From Cerrena zonata (taxonomy: Eukaryota > Basidiomycota > Agaricomycetes > Polyporales > Cerrenaceae), in NCBI GenBank assembly GCA_038087015.1, contig JASBNA010000071.1, positions 124,001 through 188,000 on the forward strand: a DNA stretch of 64,000 nucleotides. The letters are read 5' to 3'. Below, one piece after another: positions 1 to 13,068 of this stretch. The translations under genes and the position numbers were made by a program. Each line of letters begins with the position of its first letter. The stretch's first letter is position 1. The notes beneath the pieces are model-generated. The model did no database searches. It saw only the letters and a list, made by a program, of their open reading frames with translations, and had not been told where the DNA came from.

Positions 1-1060
1 ACGCTAATTGATGATACTCTGGCTCGAAATGTTGCCGGTATGGCCTATGCAGGTCAGTTTTATTATTATCATCTGTGTATTCTCTTCAAACGTGCTAATA
101 TGTTGATATCGGTATCTTAGCTTCCTCCGATACGGTGTGTACATCAACGGCAGACCCAAACATAGGCTTATAGTGAATTTACTAGACGACTTCTGCCGCT
201 CAATCATGCTTAATCGCAATGACGCTGTATCCCGACGTCCAACGGAAAGCGCAGGAAGAATTGGATCGTGTCGTCGGTCCAAATAGGTTACCAGATTTTG
301 ATGACTATGACAATCTTCTATACATGAGAGCTATCGTCCTGGAGGCCATGCGTTGGATGGTAGTGCTTCCCCTTTGTCTTCCCCATCGTGTCATCCGGGA
401 CGATGAATACAAAGGGTATCTAATCCCGAAGGGTACAATGGTCACCCCGGTAAGTGATATGCCTACTCATGTTTCTGATATTTTTAATTATAACTTGCTA
501 CAGAATGTTTGGTTAGTCGTAAGCTTCTGTTACCTCTTTTTTTCCGAGATTCAAATCGCAGCCGTCTAGGGCAATGTTGCACGACCCTAAAGACTATCCA
601 GAGCCCGAGGTGTTCAAGCCAGAGCGGTTCATTAAAGATGGTAAAATAAACCCCGCCGTCCGTGATCCGTTTACTCTGGCATTCGGTTTTGGAAGACGGT
701 CAGTACTCCGTATGTTTTGACGGTCTGGCAGTAGAAGCTGAAACATCGGATGTTATAGGATCTGCCCTGGTCGCTATTTCAGCAACGATACGTTGTTTAT
801 GACAATGGCTTCCATTTTGCACACCTTCAATATTCATCCCATACTCGGGGAGGACGGAAAGAAATTTGACCCTGAGACTGAGTTGATCACGGGTCTCATC
901 TCGTATGTTCAAATTCTACTTTTTTAATTAACGAACCGAGCTCATTTCGAAACATACCAATAGTGCCCCAACCCACGTCCCGTGCACCGTTACCCCTCGC
1001 TCGAAGAAGGCAGAGGAGCTGATACGTCAACTGCCGTCGTTGGTCGGAGAAGTATCATGA
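1..1060 (+). CDS. Cytochrome P450, 3' part only (5' end outside window)
   Basis: Heme-thiolate monooxygenase, normally anchored in the ER membrane. The visible exons run from helix I (AGASSDTTSA, the oxygen-activation motif) through helix K (EAMR, the ExxR motif) and the PERF-like PERFI to the heme loop FGFGRRICPGRY, in which Cys is the iron ligand, and end at a TGA at 1058-1060. Introns at 53 onward, 450-503, 512-569 and two later ones restore one continuous frame. Between the second and third lies an 8-nt micro-exon at 504-511. The protein closely resembles the neighbouring minus-strand P450, and both look like the O-methylsterigmatocystin oxidoreductase (CYP64-like) type common in Agaricomycetes. 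The substrate cannot be told. No inactivating change is visible in the part present. Confidence 0.9.
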
Positions 1061-1236
1061 ATGAGCACAATCCACCTGATAGATTTAGAAATGTAATGTA
1101 CATTAACGTCACTTTCCGTCCTCAAATACAGCATCGCTGTGATTCTCAGTTTCTAAGGTCGTAAAAACCCAGGGGTATATTGGAATAGGTTTGGAGCATC
1201 GATTTCCACATTTCTGACGAGTTAAAAAAGACCATT

Positions 1237-3377
1237 TCATGACAAGTTTGCCTCTGAAGATATTTGACGTATCAGCAGTTCCGCAAGTTCGGACCGGGGC
1301 GTAACAGTGCAAGGAACGTGCTCTGGTGCCCTATAAGTCGAAACACAATCAGTCTCTACTTTAATATTATCGAAATGGGAGGGAATGGACATACGAAATA
1401 AGTCCTGTAATCACAGCGGAGAAAGGGTCATATTTCTTCCCATCTTCTCCTAGTACAGGGCTAACGTTGAATACGTGAAGGACTGATGCGATGAGGATGA
1501 ACAAGGATCCGTTGCTCAAGTAGCGACCAGGGCAAATACTGACAATGTGCACAATCTTGTAAGATGACGTATGGTTGAAAGAAAATAATAATCACGGACC
1601 GTCGACCAAAGCCAAATGCCACAGTGAGGGGGTCGCGAACGTCTGGATTAATCTTCCCATCCTTGATGAATCGATCTGGATTGAACATTTGAGGCTCCGG
1701 ATAATCTTCAGGATTATGGAGCATTGCCCTTGTTGGTAGTAGTAGATTCAGATAATGAGCGTTAAGGACTTAGAGCATCACCTACCAAGCATTCTATTCA
1801 GAAAACTGGTAAGCATCCAGTGTTCTGAACAATGGTAACTCATTCTTCACTCACCGCAGTAACAATCGCACCTTTCGGAATCAAGAAGCCCTTGTACTCG
1901 TCATCCCGAATGACACGGTGATAAAGACCTAAAGGAACAACCACCATCCAACGCATCGCCTCCAGTACGATAGCCCTGATATACAGAAGACTATCGTGAT
2001 CATCGAAGTCTGGTAGTCGGTTAGGGCCGACTACACGGTCTAATTCTTGTTGTGCTTTCTTTTGGACATCGGGGAAGAGCGACATGGCGATCAAGAACGA
2101 CTGAGCGGCGGATGTTGTCTGGAGGTAGGGTTAGTAGAAATTAGTATACCGTATATTCTGTACTCACAGTATCTGCGGCAGCTGCATATTTAGGCCCGAT
2201 TTCAGAATGAATCTGTCTATGGAGAGAAAGAGATATCTCACCTGCATAGGCAACGGCAGAAACATTCCGAGCCAGCTCCTCATTAATTGGGTTACGGTCA
2301 TGTTCTGACTTGCTGTGTAGCCGCTCGATCATAGAGGATGTCATAGACGGTGTCACGTTCCCATTCAGCTATAGGCACGAACATAGATATCAGATCTTGA
2401 ATAAATGAATTTGTGAGCTGACGTACCATGTTTTGTTTGATCTCGTCGAACGGTTTGTCGCGCATGCTCTCTACTATAGGTTTATAATACTCCGCCATCC
2501 TTTTGGAGTACGTCCCAGGTACCCAGCTTGGGATATATTTGAGGATAGGGAATTGTTCTACCCAAAATACTCCGGGTACAGTTGTTACACTAACCCCTTC
2601 GACGGCTTTCTGAGCCAAAAGGACATACTCATCGTTTAAATCCGCGATGTCCATGTTGTATGCAATCTTCAAGATCGTCCCCGTGAAAGTCCTGATCACA
2701 AAGTTTGTTTGGAGTAATTTCATTTTACGAGATTGTACTAACTTACTGTCGTATGTGTTGCCCCAGGTCGACAGATGGTGTTAGAACACGCCTGAGGAAT
2801 GCACGGCATTCCCGTAGTTGGATTGGCTGGTATTTCACGACTTCGCGCTGGTTGAAGAACTGGTGGAATTCTCGTCGGTGGTCACGCCACGTCTGAGAGT
2901 ATGGCATGAATGCAAGATTCCAATCCCAAGACATGCTGTAAGAAAAGGTTCCACGTATCACTATTGAGAATGACACCAGAGAATACGCTGACGACACTCA
3001 CAGTTGATGCATCACCGAAGTAGGCCTGTCGGAATATATATCTGACCGTTTATCCAAGAGGTCCGCGGCAGCTTGTGCCGATCCAAGAACAACAGTAGCA
3101 TTTCCAGGTAAGTCCAAGTACATCACGTCACCTAAAGTTTCATTCGACATCAGTCACTGTCAACGCATGTACACAAAGTTAAATACGAACCGTAAACCTT
3201 CGACCATTCTTGAAACTTCTTCCACGGCATTACACTTGGAACGTCGAGCATATTCCCGATAATTGGATAGCCTTTTGGGCCAGGAGGCAAAGGCAAGCTT
3301 GATTTGAACGACCTTCTCAGCCATCGGAGGAGTATGTAGGAGGCGAGTAGAGCAAAGCAAGTTAGGATCGGCTCCAT
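1237..3377 (-). CDS. Cytochrome P450 (CYP64-like), complete
   Basis: Full-length P450 split by many short introns. Order: N-terminal membrane helix after the start (MEPILTCFALLASYILL), proline hinge PLPPGPKGYP, substrate-recognition region, helix I segment, ExxR (EAMR), PDRFI, and heme loop ending ICPGRYLS. The last exon ends RSELAELLIRQI..NLS with TGA at 1237-1239. The start at 3377 was chosen because it gives the membrane anchor directly before the proline hinge; an upstream Met at 3399 is in another frame. It is a close paralog of the P450 ending at 1060, in convergent orientation with only 176 bp between stops. It has the same 8-nt micro-exon (1786-1793, encoding the core of Asn-Ala-Trp). 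Likely a secondary-metabolite or xenobiotic oxidase; the substrate is unknown. Confidence 0.88.
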
Positions 3378-5028
3378 CGCGGATGAGGAATCTATTCATG
3401 GTGCTCCCTATTTAAACCTGGATGGTAGCGGATGTTCGGTACCCGATAGCGAGCTTCCTGTAGAGATGGTATTGGTCCCAAATGTCTGTAAACGGGATGT
3501 TGCTGTAGAGAACAGGTCATAGGTCAAGTCTATGACAGATTTGCTATTGCACGAGAGACGTAGATGATGTAAAACGGGAAAAAAAAATTCCCCATGTTCT
3601 CATGAACGTCAGACGGAGGTGATAAGAGGTGATCTTATCGTTTCATGGTATTCACGAAGAGACATAGAAGTGTACTTCCATACCAACCTGTTGAAAATTT
3701 TGGGAGGATGCATGGAAAGAATACAGAGCCGGAGGGCCAGAAGTATGGGCAGCTTTCAATCGTTTACTTTGGTTCCCATGTCAAACAACGGCTCAGCGGA
3801 CAGGTATTGACTGCTGCTATAGCCGAGATGGTCATGGAGCTTGATTCCAGCGAGAATCATCGCAGTATCATTTGAGGTTAGAAGGGAATGAGGCTTCTTC
3901 CATGCTTTGACTGACATCGGTTGTAATAGACAGTTTTTAGGGTAAAACTTCACCAATGACAATAATTGAGTCTGAATTTGTAACACCCACATATGAAGAC
4001 ACGCGGAGTATAGTACGAGTCTCCGCGACTATTGCCGTCAGGCTGGCACATAGAATTTAGATTAGTTGTATAAAATTACGTCACTGCGTCATACCTCTAT
4101 ATTTGTGCACAGTTCTTCTACAAAAAATATGCATATCCAGACAAACCCCCAGTAATGTTGACTGATGTTAGCCTCTTCAAGACGGAGGCCGCCTCATAGG
4201 GCAATAGAGAGGGGGTTTGTCCCCTTCGTGGTAGTACGGTGGTACCTTCAAGAAAATATTGATCAATTTAACCATCGGGTGTCTTATATGAGTTATACAG
4301 CCAGCGAAAATAGATACACAATCAAACTTGAAACGTTGACATGATATCAATATTGAAATTTCAGCACAAATGTCAAACATAGAGGTTCAGAAGTAGCATC
4401 GGAGAGAGACGTGAGGGAGGGAACATACGGGCCGGTCAGGTGGCCGGCGCCAGAGCCGCCGAGTCCGTCCCATAACTTGAACTTGTTTACCATCTCAGCC
4501 ATGTTGGTCAAGGTCTTATGTAGAGTGCTTCATATCGACAGGGGAGAAGTATCCGATTACTAATAGAAGGTATCAAGTAAGCTGCTATAGCCTATGTTTA
4601 TTGATCCCTTGCACTGACATCTCGTACGTTTTCTTGCTCTTTGGTCGTCGTATTTATATCGCATTTCGACAACTTATTAGGCCACGATTTCTTTTATTCT
4701 AGGAATGACGAAAGAGCTCACTTGCTCCAAGTGTTCTAACATAACAGAATTATATATCTCCCAGTCGGAATTCCCGGATCGAAAATTTGTCCTCGTTTGA
4801 TTTGACACATAAGTATGTAAGTTGAGATACCCTTGCGCTATATTACATGTACACATAACTTTGTCTGAGGAGCCATTTTTATGTTTTCGACCTCACCACA
4901 GGGCCAGAATCTGGTGAACTATTTCTCTCGTTGTGTTAGTTGATCGTCATTCTCTCTGTCATGCTCTAATATTGATTGATGACTACTTTAGGAGATCCAC
5001 ACCATTCCCGGAGGTCGCAAATCAACAA
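3378..5028. other. Intergenic, no supported gene
   Basis: Probable promoter side of the minus-strand P450 (an AT-rich TTTAAATAG lies about 30 bp before its start) and upstream region of the GYxVS gene at 5029. Only short ORFs without recognisable domains or splice logic are present. An acceptor-like CTTTAG just before 5000 suggests the downstream gene may have an unidentified 5' exon here. Confidence 0.6.
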
Positions 5029-5726
5029 ATGGAGTCGTCTCTAGAGCCTGTTGAAGAGAGGCACCCCCTCTGTCCACCCTTGCGATCCGACGATCCTCGC
5101 ATCTGCCCAATGGTCTATGGTTACTGCGTCAGTGGGCAATGGCTCTTGCAATATGAAAGAATCATACACCGGCCCGAGGACACTCCTGGATGCGGCTCAA
5201 CTCTATCCAAATTCAGGCACCTCTTGCTCAAGAAATGTCGCGACATAGGTGACTATATATGGGAGCTCGACACAGTCGCAAAGGATTCTCAGGGCTATAT
5301 GAGCCTTAGGAAGACGGAGAGCGGCGAATATATCTCTGTGCTCCTCGATGTCAACAACCATGAACCTAGCGGTTGGATACTTTTAGGGGCATGCAACAAT
5401 ACAGACTATGAGTCGGCCAAGGATGCACTATGTAACCCTAAGCATGCAAAGGAGCTGAAGGAGCTATTCCGCATGCCAGAAGACCCTCAGTGGTTTTGGC
5501 TATATAAGGGGAAAGTCATAGCAGAGTATCAGCCTTGGACACGACATCCATCAAGCAAGATAGTGAAGAGGAGACCGTTTGAGGTTGTGGACGATCCAAG
5601 GGTGAGACACTTGGTCGAGTTACCATCAACACTGATCTCAAACTTCTGTAGGATGTCCGCGAAAATGTGGAGGAGTGGCGCTCACAAATTGAAATAAACG
5701 ACGACCAGGCCCATGATCGGGAGTGA
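5029..5726 (+). CDS. GYxVS-family orphan protein, copy A
   Basis: Orphan soluble protein of about 215 residues in two exons. The intron at 5602-5651 (50 bp) joins ..DDPR to DVRENVEEW. I chose ATG 5029 (MESSLEPVEE) because the frame upstream has no ATG and the inverted copy at 21570-22315 shares this ATG. Family hallmarks visible here and in four other genes of the window: GYCVSGQWLL near the N-terminus and a late block E-L-F-R-M-P-E-D-P-Q-W-F-W. About 97% identical to copy B by eye, but homology stops a little before the start codon, so copy A may lack the promoter of copy B. No signal peptide, membrane helix or known catalytic motif is seen. Function unknown. Confidence 0.7.
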
Positions 5727-6160
5727 ACGTTGCTGTCCACATCTTCTTGAATGACTTGTATCATATACTACAGTATGTAAGTATAAGGAGCATCGTTTTA
5801 CGACACCACATGGATGACTTACGTGTAGTTATGACGCATGCCACCATAGAAGTCGTATAAATTTGCTGGCGATCTCTATGACCTTCGAACTGCAGTCGCA
5901 ACTCTTTTAGATGGAGAATGCGAAAAATGCATACGTTTTACAGCATGTCTCCGCTTCATTCATCGCCAGGTTGAATTTGAACAAATAAATGGTATAAGAT
6001 CTTCGATCAATGGCGATTACAAGCAAACTACATATAAATACAGTAAGGATGAAGCGTAACGATCGTGCAATCATGAAAGAGTTCAATGAAAAAAAAACCA
6101 CATATTGCAAACACGAACCACAACCAACTCCCACAAACACAAACATCATATAGAAGTGCT
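5727..6160. other. Intergenic between convergent genes
   Basis: 3' flank of copy A and of the channel gene. AT-rich, likely holding both polyadenylation regions. No gene seen. Confidence 0.6.
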
Positions 6161-9100
6161 TCACTCCACATTCAGACCCGGAGGCGCTCCGGAAATATCC
6201 ACCTGTCCCTTCCCATCCATTTTCGCATTCTCTGTACTGACTTCGATACCCTTCTCCCTGATCGCATGGACCTCCGCCTCGGCAAGACCGAGTTGATCCT
6301 TGGGGAGCCAGATGATCCTTTGAGGTTCCACACTCGCAGGATGATAGAACTCCTTCGGGCCAGCCTCCTCATCGAGTGCTTTGATTGAAGGAGGATCGGA
6401 GGTTTTACTATGGCGAGAAGAAACAGCATCGGCTTCGGAACTTCCAGGGACATGCTCGACAGTCGCTTTATCAGACTTGCGCGTGTCCACAGCAGGATTG
6501 GGAGAGGTAGAGGCACCAGTTCCGACTTCGAGATCGGTATCAGCAACAGTAGGCGTCTTCTCGGGTTTGGATTTTGTTTCTTCGATAGAAGCCTGCTCGC
6601 TCAGTTTACGTTCTGCTTCCTCGCGGTTCTCATCAGGAAGAGAACCAAACGACTTGTCCGCAAGCGTCAGAGGAAGAGAATGGATCAGAGGACCATACGA
6701 GTTGTTGATGATGATATGGAAGAACGCCTACAATGATATATGTTAACAATCAAATTCCAAATTCGTTGGTTGTTGAATGACTTACGGTGAAGACGATCAA
6801 AACAATCATCAGAGCACCCTCGGGAATAGCAGCGGGATGGTCTTGATCATTCTGAGCGAGGAAGAACAGAGCAGCCAAACAGACTTGCTGGATGTACATT
6901 CCAACAAAGACGTGTTGAATCGCCTTAGGGAAGAAGAGACCGCCAGTTTCTCCTGAACGGGGTTGATCGAGTTGCCAGAGGAAGAGATATTTCCAGAGCT
7001 GGTAAAATAGGAAGAACGTCGCACAAGCAAGTCCGTTGATGATAGGTGAGATAATAGAGTAAGCGAGGGCTGAAATATAATAAAACGTCAGTTATGTAGA
7101 AACGAGGAAGGACGGGTGCAAGAACGTAAACGTACTAATGACGACGAGAAGGGTAGTCGCTGGCCACAATGTTCCCCATGCGACACTTCGTCCTGTGTAC
7201 TTGATTCCATAGATTGAGCGAGGAGTACTTCCGAGGATGAATAGTTTGACGTAGTAGAGGATGAGGGGGACAACTTGGAGGAAGCCAGCTGCGGTTCCGG
7301 ACAAGCCTTGCAATACAACGTAACTGATCGGAAAACATGTCAGCATAAAGGCATGGAGAGCGCAACATTAAACTCACGTCAGGAAGAAATTAGAGGCTTT
7401 GGGAAGATTTTGTGCAAGCAATGTAGGGATAGATGCAGGATTATTGACTAAGCCAGGGAGTGCAGCAATGATACCCGACGAAAGAGTAACAATCAAGAAG
7501 GAATGCTGTATGACAAAAAGTCAGTAATTCTTGTTGTTATTGAATCCAGGGAGCCACATACCAGTACTTGGAACAAGAAGTATCGAGTCATCAAACTTAA
7601 TTCCAGTCCAGTCCTCTGTTGTGTTCCTTCGAACCTCGCCAACAACCTCAGGACGATCGGGAGGAGCATCATCAAGACCGCCAAAAGGACGGGAGGTAAA
7701 ATACCAGAGATGATGCCCACGATCACTCCAGGTAATTTGCAAATCCATGCCAACCAGCTATACGTCGCACACAGACTATGAATATTAGAGACCACACCGA
7801 CAAAGGCAACAGGGAATGCCCAGAGGATGATCAAGCCCAGTGTCATGCCCCAACCGATAGCACTTCGTACACGAGCCTCGTATGGGTTCATGTTCAGGTT
7901 CGCCCAAATAATGTCCTCTGGAGCTACATTGGTGAATTTGACTGCCATGCGGTACGGTTCGTGGTGAGTGAGAGCTTGAGCAGCAAGGTGAGCAGCGATC
8001 TGTCTGTTAAAGAGCACGAAAGCACTGTTGAGGGGAGGATAAGTTTGGGATGAGGATTCTGGCTTGAGGGAGTCTGGCTCGTTGGTCTCTACGACGGCAA
8101 CACTAGAAGAACTGGCGACATCCTTAGCAAGTGTCCGCCTGCACTCCTTGAGCAATTTCGAAGTCTCAGCGATTTCCTCACGAGCCCAATCGATGGTGTC
8201 GACCTTCTGGCCCATGAGCGGCAGTCCGAATGGCAGGAACGAGAAGGGTGGCAGACGATGACTGGGACGCTTATCCTTTGGAACCAGTTTCTCGGCAAGT
8301 GGGATGTCTCCTCGTTCGGTATCAACGACACTGGGGGCAGTCAACGGTTGACCATCATTGACAGCCTCGTCACTAGCGGGTGCTTGTTTTCCAGACTTCT
8401 TCGCCGCTTTTGCGTCAGCTTTGAGTTTCTTGTTGTGAAGTTTAGCCGCAGTGTTAAGAAGTGCTGTCTCTGCTGATTCAAGCTTGGCACAGGCCTTGAG
8501 GCGGCGCTCGTGCAATTCGGGCATTTCCTTCAAGTCCCTACAGAGGAGTGAGCATACTTGAAACGGCTGGTGGCACGAAAACGTTACCTGTTGAGCCACA
8601 CCTTACGCACCCCACCAGGAAGCTCTTCGAAAAGCTTCGAGATGGCAGACTCCGTAAGATACCGTTGAGGAACACCTGTAAGAAGCACGGTATGCGCCTG
8701 AGCGGACGTCGCGTTCTTGGGGTCGATCAACCAGCGTTGTCGGGTGGTGATAAAATGAGCCATTTCGCGTTTGATATTGTACCATAACCAGACTGTATTT
8801 CGTTGTTAGCGATGTATTGCGAGAAAAAGGTGTTAACACTCACAAGTCGAGAACCATGCGAGGACCAGGTGCGCTGCATATCTCGCTGTCTTGTCCTTGG
8901 CCACATTACCAAAAGAGAATTTGTCGAGTCCGGCGTGACCCTCCACGGTTGTATTGACGGAAGTGATAGGGAGTAGGACGGCCCAAGAGATAAGCCATAT
9001 GGGGAGAAGAATACGGACGATCATTCGAAGGAAGCGGACAAAAAAGTAGGCATCAAGTCCATTCGCATCCTTGATGTCGTGGAAGTCAGATCGGAAAACG

Positions 9101-10297
9101 GCCCATGGCCATGTAATGATGTTAGAAGCTAAAGGTTTGATACGACGTCTATAGCAGAAGTTATTAGCGACTGCAATTGGAAAAGGGGGTAATGTCAGAA
9201 AGACGCCTCGTCACTTGGAAGTCGCAACACTATGGTGAAAAGATAGGCCGAAGAGTAGTCAAGAGGCGAAGTGGTGAATGACGTTGCATAGGGGCACTAG
9301 TAGCATTGGTTTCTCGCTCTGGACTTCGCTGACCAGAGTCACGATCAAATTTGGAGAACGCGTCCAACGTCAGATGTCGATTTAGCTCTATGACGCCATA
9401 AAATGGACATCTAGGTAGCACCAACCTGACGCATTCGATGCAATGGGTGCCAAGATCTACTCCCTTCCTCTGCAGCTGATCGCTCCATTCGAGCCCGTAG
9501 ATCTCACAAATGGTAGTGCGTTGTATTCCCCCCTTTCCTTCCCCCAAACTGGTCACTATGTTCTTCCAATGTAGGTAGAAGCAGTAGTCAAGACCATGTC
9601 GAGATCGGGTAAGTGAAGAACGAGGATTTTGTGATAGCAAAGTGCCTTCTCATTCTTGGGGGACCGTCATGTCATGACAGGAAGCGAGCAAGTAATAAGA
9701 ACGTAACATAGTGTCTGCAGAAATGAAGCCCCGAGAAGAGATGCTGTCGTGACCGGGTTCTAGGAATGTGGCAATGACAGCCGCAACAATTTCTCCGTGG
9801 CTGAGCTAGCGACAAGAAACATTCATAGATAACAAAATCGATCGGGCCCAGACCAGACTAGTAGTTGTAGTTCCGAGCAGTATAGACCCGAGCGTTGGCA
9901 GTCGGGGACGAGGCGTCGAGGGTAGAAAAATGGGAATGAGTACTCACTGTTCAGGAACTATGTATGTTCTGGGCTGGTATATCGCCGGGAAGTAAGGTCG
10001 TACAAGCGTAAAGGCGGCGAGCTCGATACCGAAAACAGCCAAATTGAAGACAAGAGCAGTAACGAAGGTGTCTGTCGATGCACTTGTCGCGCTGTCGATC
10101 GTCGATCCAGCACTGTCGGACGACCTGCAAAGAAGGCAAAATGGTTATCAAGTCAGTTTGAGATCGCTACGATGAACAATAACAAGAAAACGAACATAGT
10201 GGAGGGTGGTGGTGGTGGTGGTCAGAAAGAAAGGAACGTACTGAGAACCGGGATCCAGTCCTGGGAAGCTAAATCTTTGGTTTGTGCCCGCCTCCAT
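6161..10297 (-). CDS. CSC1/OSCA-type (DUF221) stress-gated cation channel
   Basis: Predicted calcium-permeable, osmotic-stress-gated channel of the CSC1/TMEM63/PHM7 family in a cell membrane. Exon 1 starts MEAGTNQRFSFPGLDPGSQ and is joined in phase across a 117-bp intron (10125-10241) to TM1 (VTALVFNLAVFGIELAAFTL). Later come NGLDAYFFVRFLRM, the cytosolic domain with LTGVPQRYLTESAISKLFEE and a long acidic/Lys-rich insert, then NMNPYEARVRSAIGWGMT, the entry to the RSN1_7TM pore region with about seven helices, and a C-terminal PHM7_ext-like tail (FYHPASVEPQRIIWLPKDQL) ending at 6161. The family identity is firm; which paralog is not. Oddity: the second intron (9149-9947) is about 800 bp, far longer than any other in the window. 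Start 10297 is inferred from splice phase. Confidence 0.9.
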
Positions 10298-13068
10298 TGG
10301 GTCTCAGACCGTCTCCACGGAACAGGGGGGTGGTGCGGAAGTTGGCGGCGTCTGCTAAATGCACACCCACTTTCTTCTTTTTTCGGCCATGTGCCTGCCT
10401 ATTCGGGCCCACCCTTGCTCTTGACGTCATTTTCCGCGCTGCACCTCTTGCTTATTGCAGATACATCCCGTCCCCTGTGCCTTGTTCCATACCGTCAGCC
10501 AAGAACACGGTCATAGATTGCACTTATCTTCTGATTCTTCAAGAGTATGTTGCAATACATATGGTATTCCGCCAGGACTAGTTATTCGGCTCCACCACCA
10601 TTCGCTACGCTTCATCCAGATTCACGCGTCAGCCACATACCAGCCTCCGGAGACATGCTTGACCGGGAAGCATCCTTTTCCACGAAGAAACATAGGGCGA
10701 TCACAATGCTGGGTTATTCTCATACTTTGGAGCTCTAGGGAAGTTTGAAATTAGGGACGATCATTAGCGAGATACACACCTCCCATCACCTGTCGCTCAC
10801 TCCTGTCCGTTTTGGACTACACCCCCCACTTTGACTTGAGACGTACTTCTTCATCATGTCTTTTAAGCTTGCAAAGTTAAATTTAGAGGGGTAGTTTGAC
10901 AGTTACTCCACGGAGATGGCAGACTTTATCTTCAAGATGTTTGTGAACGCGAATAATGTATGACATTGCAGGGCTTGCCCACGTATCCGTCAGATGTTAT
11001 TCAGTCCCGTATGTGCTCATTCTTGAAAAGATTGAAAAAGTCTATGTTCCTGAACATTCAAATAGATGAGAGTTTCGTCGCTAGCAAACGTATCATACCT
11101 GACATCATTTCCGTTAAAAATAGTATTAGCCCCACCTTCCGGCGATCGCCGTAGAGGTGTACCTCAATGTTCAAGTCGTGTTTTTTGAAGATACGGCATG
11201 GAAGTGTTATGAGGTATCTTTCCCGACGAATGTGAATGACGGTTGGCCTGGGCTGGTCAGAGAGCTTACTCGCAGGCCAGGCTACGCACCACATTATTGA
11301 GTCGGATATACATATTGACGGTTCCTCGTGATTTTCCATTAGTACATCAACGACACTTGCGTCGCCTTCGTGACTTCGTCTTGTAAATCAGCGTAAATGT
11401 CCCTCGATCACGTCGAGTTCATATTGCCACTGCGGAATGTGGCAGGACGGAGATAATTCCATCTATGTCCATAACTTTCATGTGATTTCGATGACATCAC
11501 ATGAAATTTCATTTGAGAAATTCCAAAGTTCGTCATGAAATCGGTTCCAACGAATATCTGCCTCTACTTACTGCAGAGAGGTCCGCCTATATCACGAACA
11601 GGATGTACTCCTCTTTGTACTGCAATAAGATCCACTTTAAACACTTACTCCAAGGTTCAAGGTGTTTGCCGCAGAAAGTGGTGACGCGCAGCTCCGTTTT
11701 GGTCGACTATATGCGTATGTTCCAGCAGCTATTCAAGGCTTATAAAGGTATGAGCGACCTCGAAAGTCATGAGATGTGTTTCAACATATGCAATTATCCT
11801 ATATAGCTCAAATTTTGCTTACACTGACTAGACCCGTATGTGTCGAACTTGATGATCGAGAATTAGGCGTGAGCCTGGGGTCAACGTTCGATATGTGTAT
11901 AGATCAACTTGGAGGTGGGAGGAGTGTTTACAACTCCTGCAAACCCTTTCCCTATACATCTGGTCATCGCCATTAGACCCTTCAGAGGAAATATGGAAAT
12001 GACCCGTACCTAGGGAGCAATACCGTGTTGCACCATCCGCTTCCAAATGTCTGTACTCACTTCCCTCAGAACTTGGACCTACTGCGTGCAGCTTGATTGA
12101 CCATATAGTGATATAGTAGCGGTATAATCCCATGCAGGGTCTATTCGGAGGGTTGTGGATTAGGAGGACTGTATACGCGTATGCATTTAAACGGTCCCTT
12201 CTCTATGTTCTCACTCATGTCTGAAGGGTGAGGGGGTTACGTGATGATGCTTATGAACCAGCGTCTATACTGACTCTTCCATTCCGATTTGCATCGACCT
12301 GCCACCTTATTCAAGTCTTTCTAGATGGATTGAAGGACCGCGAACAGCTCTATCACGCTTAGATGCATTCGCAGGAGAGATACTCGCAGTTCTAGCTGTT
12401 AAAATGTGCACTAAAGTCTGGTATATATTCCGATACAAAAGAGTAGAAATAACGAGATGTTAGCGCAGTGGGTTTACGATCTGTTATGGTCCAGACCAAG
12501 CTCGCCGTGGTTACCCCTGCGGAGGTCCTCCCCTACTCCTCTGTCGGTTCGAAGTATATCCTGGGCCTTCGACCGATACGAGGGGGGCTCTGACCGGACA
12601 AAGGGCGCTGATCGCATAGGACCTTAAGTGGGTGGGTCTGAGAGCTCGCGAGCATCTCTTTTTTCTTCCTCCTTCTTATTTTATTGATTTATGTTTATTC
12701 TCTTTTTAACTCTGGTGCCAAATGAACACTACAGCTTTCTCTTACGGATTCTTGCTTCAGTTCACTGACTTACCATTCATAGGCAATTCAATGTCTCATT
12801 TGAGAACCCTCTTACCTGCAAGTCTAGGATTTTTATTTCGTATGTCAAGAAGTTACAATGAAGTTCAAGTTGGTGTCATGAGCTCAACACATGGAAATAT
12901 ACACCTAATAGTATGTATATGATCGTCTGTCACCAAATCCATATGGCCTCATTTTGATATTCCACTTTTCACGTCTCCTAAGTAAATCATGACAAGTTCA
13001 AACCTCAAGCCTTTCTTGCGTTCGTGGCTACCATGACTGGCGCCGGTGATTTGCAATGAGCATAAACG
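10298..13068. other. Long intergenic region
   Basis: About 2.8 kb without a supported protein gene. The first few hundred bases are the pyrimidine-rich promoter side of the channel gene. ORFs of 60-100 codons occur on both strands but show no domain, splice pattern or composition that supports coding. A possible pol III-type unit at 12461-12664 is listed separately. Confidence 0.55.
12461..12664 (+). other. Possible pol III unit (tRNA-derived ncRNA or SINE)
   Basis: An A-box-like TAGCGCAGTGG at 12461-12471 is followed by a B-box-like GGTTCGAA at 12546-12553 and a T6 run at 12659-12664. The B-box segment also forms a hairpin (CGGTTCGAAG with CTTCGACCG). It does not fold as a tRNA and the B box is imperfect after GGTTCGA, so this could be chance. 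Confidence 0.22.

Noticed and set aside
4933..5028. Extension of copy A upstream in the same frame
   Set aside because: The open frame starts at a GTG with no ATG, and the inverted copy B is not homologous there. The shared ATG at 5029 is preferred.
6172..6736. Long ORFs on both strands over the channel C-terminus
   Set aside because: They are other-frame shadows of the PHM7_ext tail, which has clear family motifs.
9230..9640. 136-codon ORF on the minus strand
   Set aside because: Lies inside the long channel intron, has no domain and cannot be spliced in phase into the channel.
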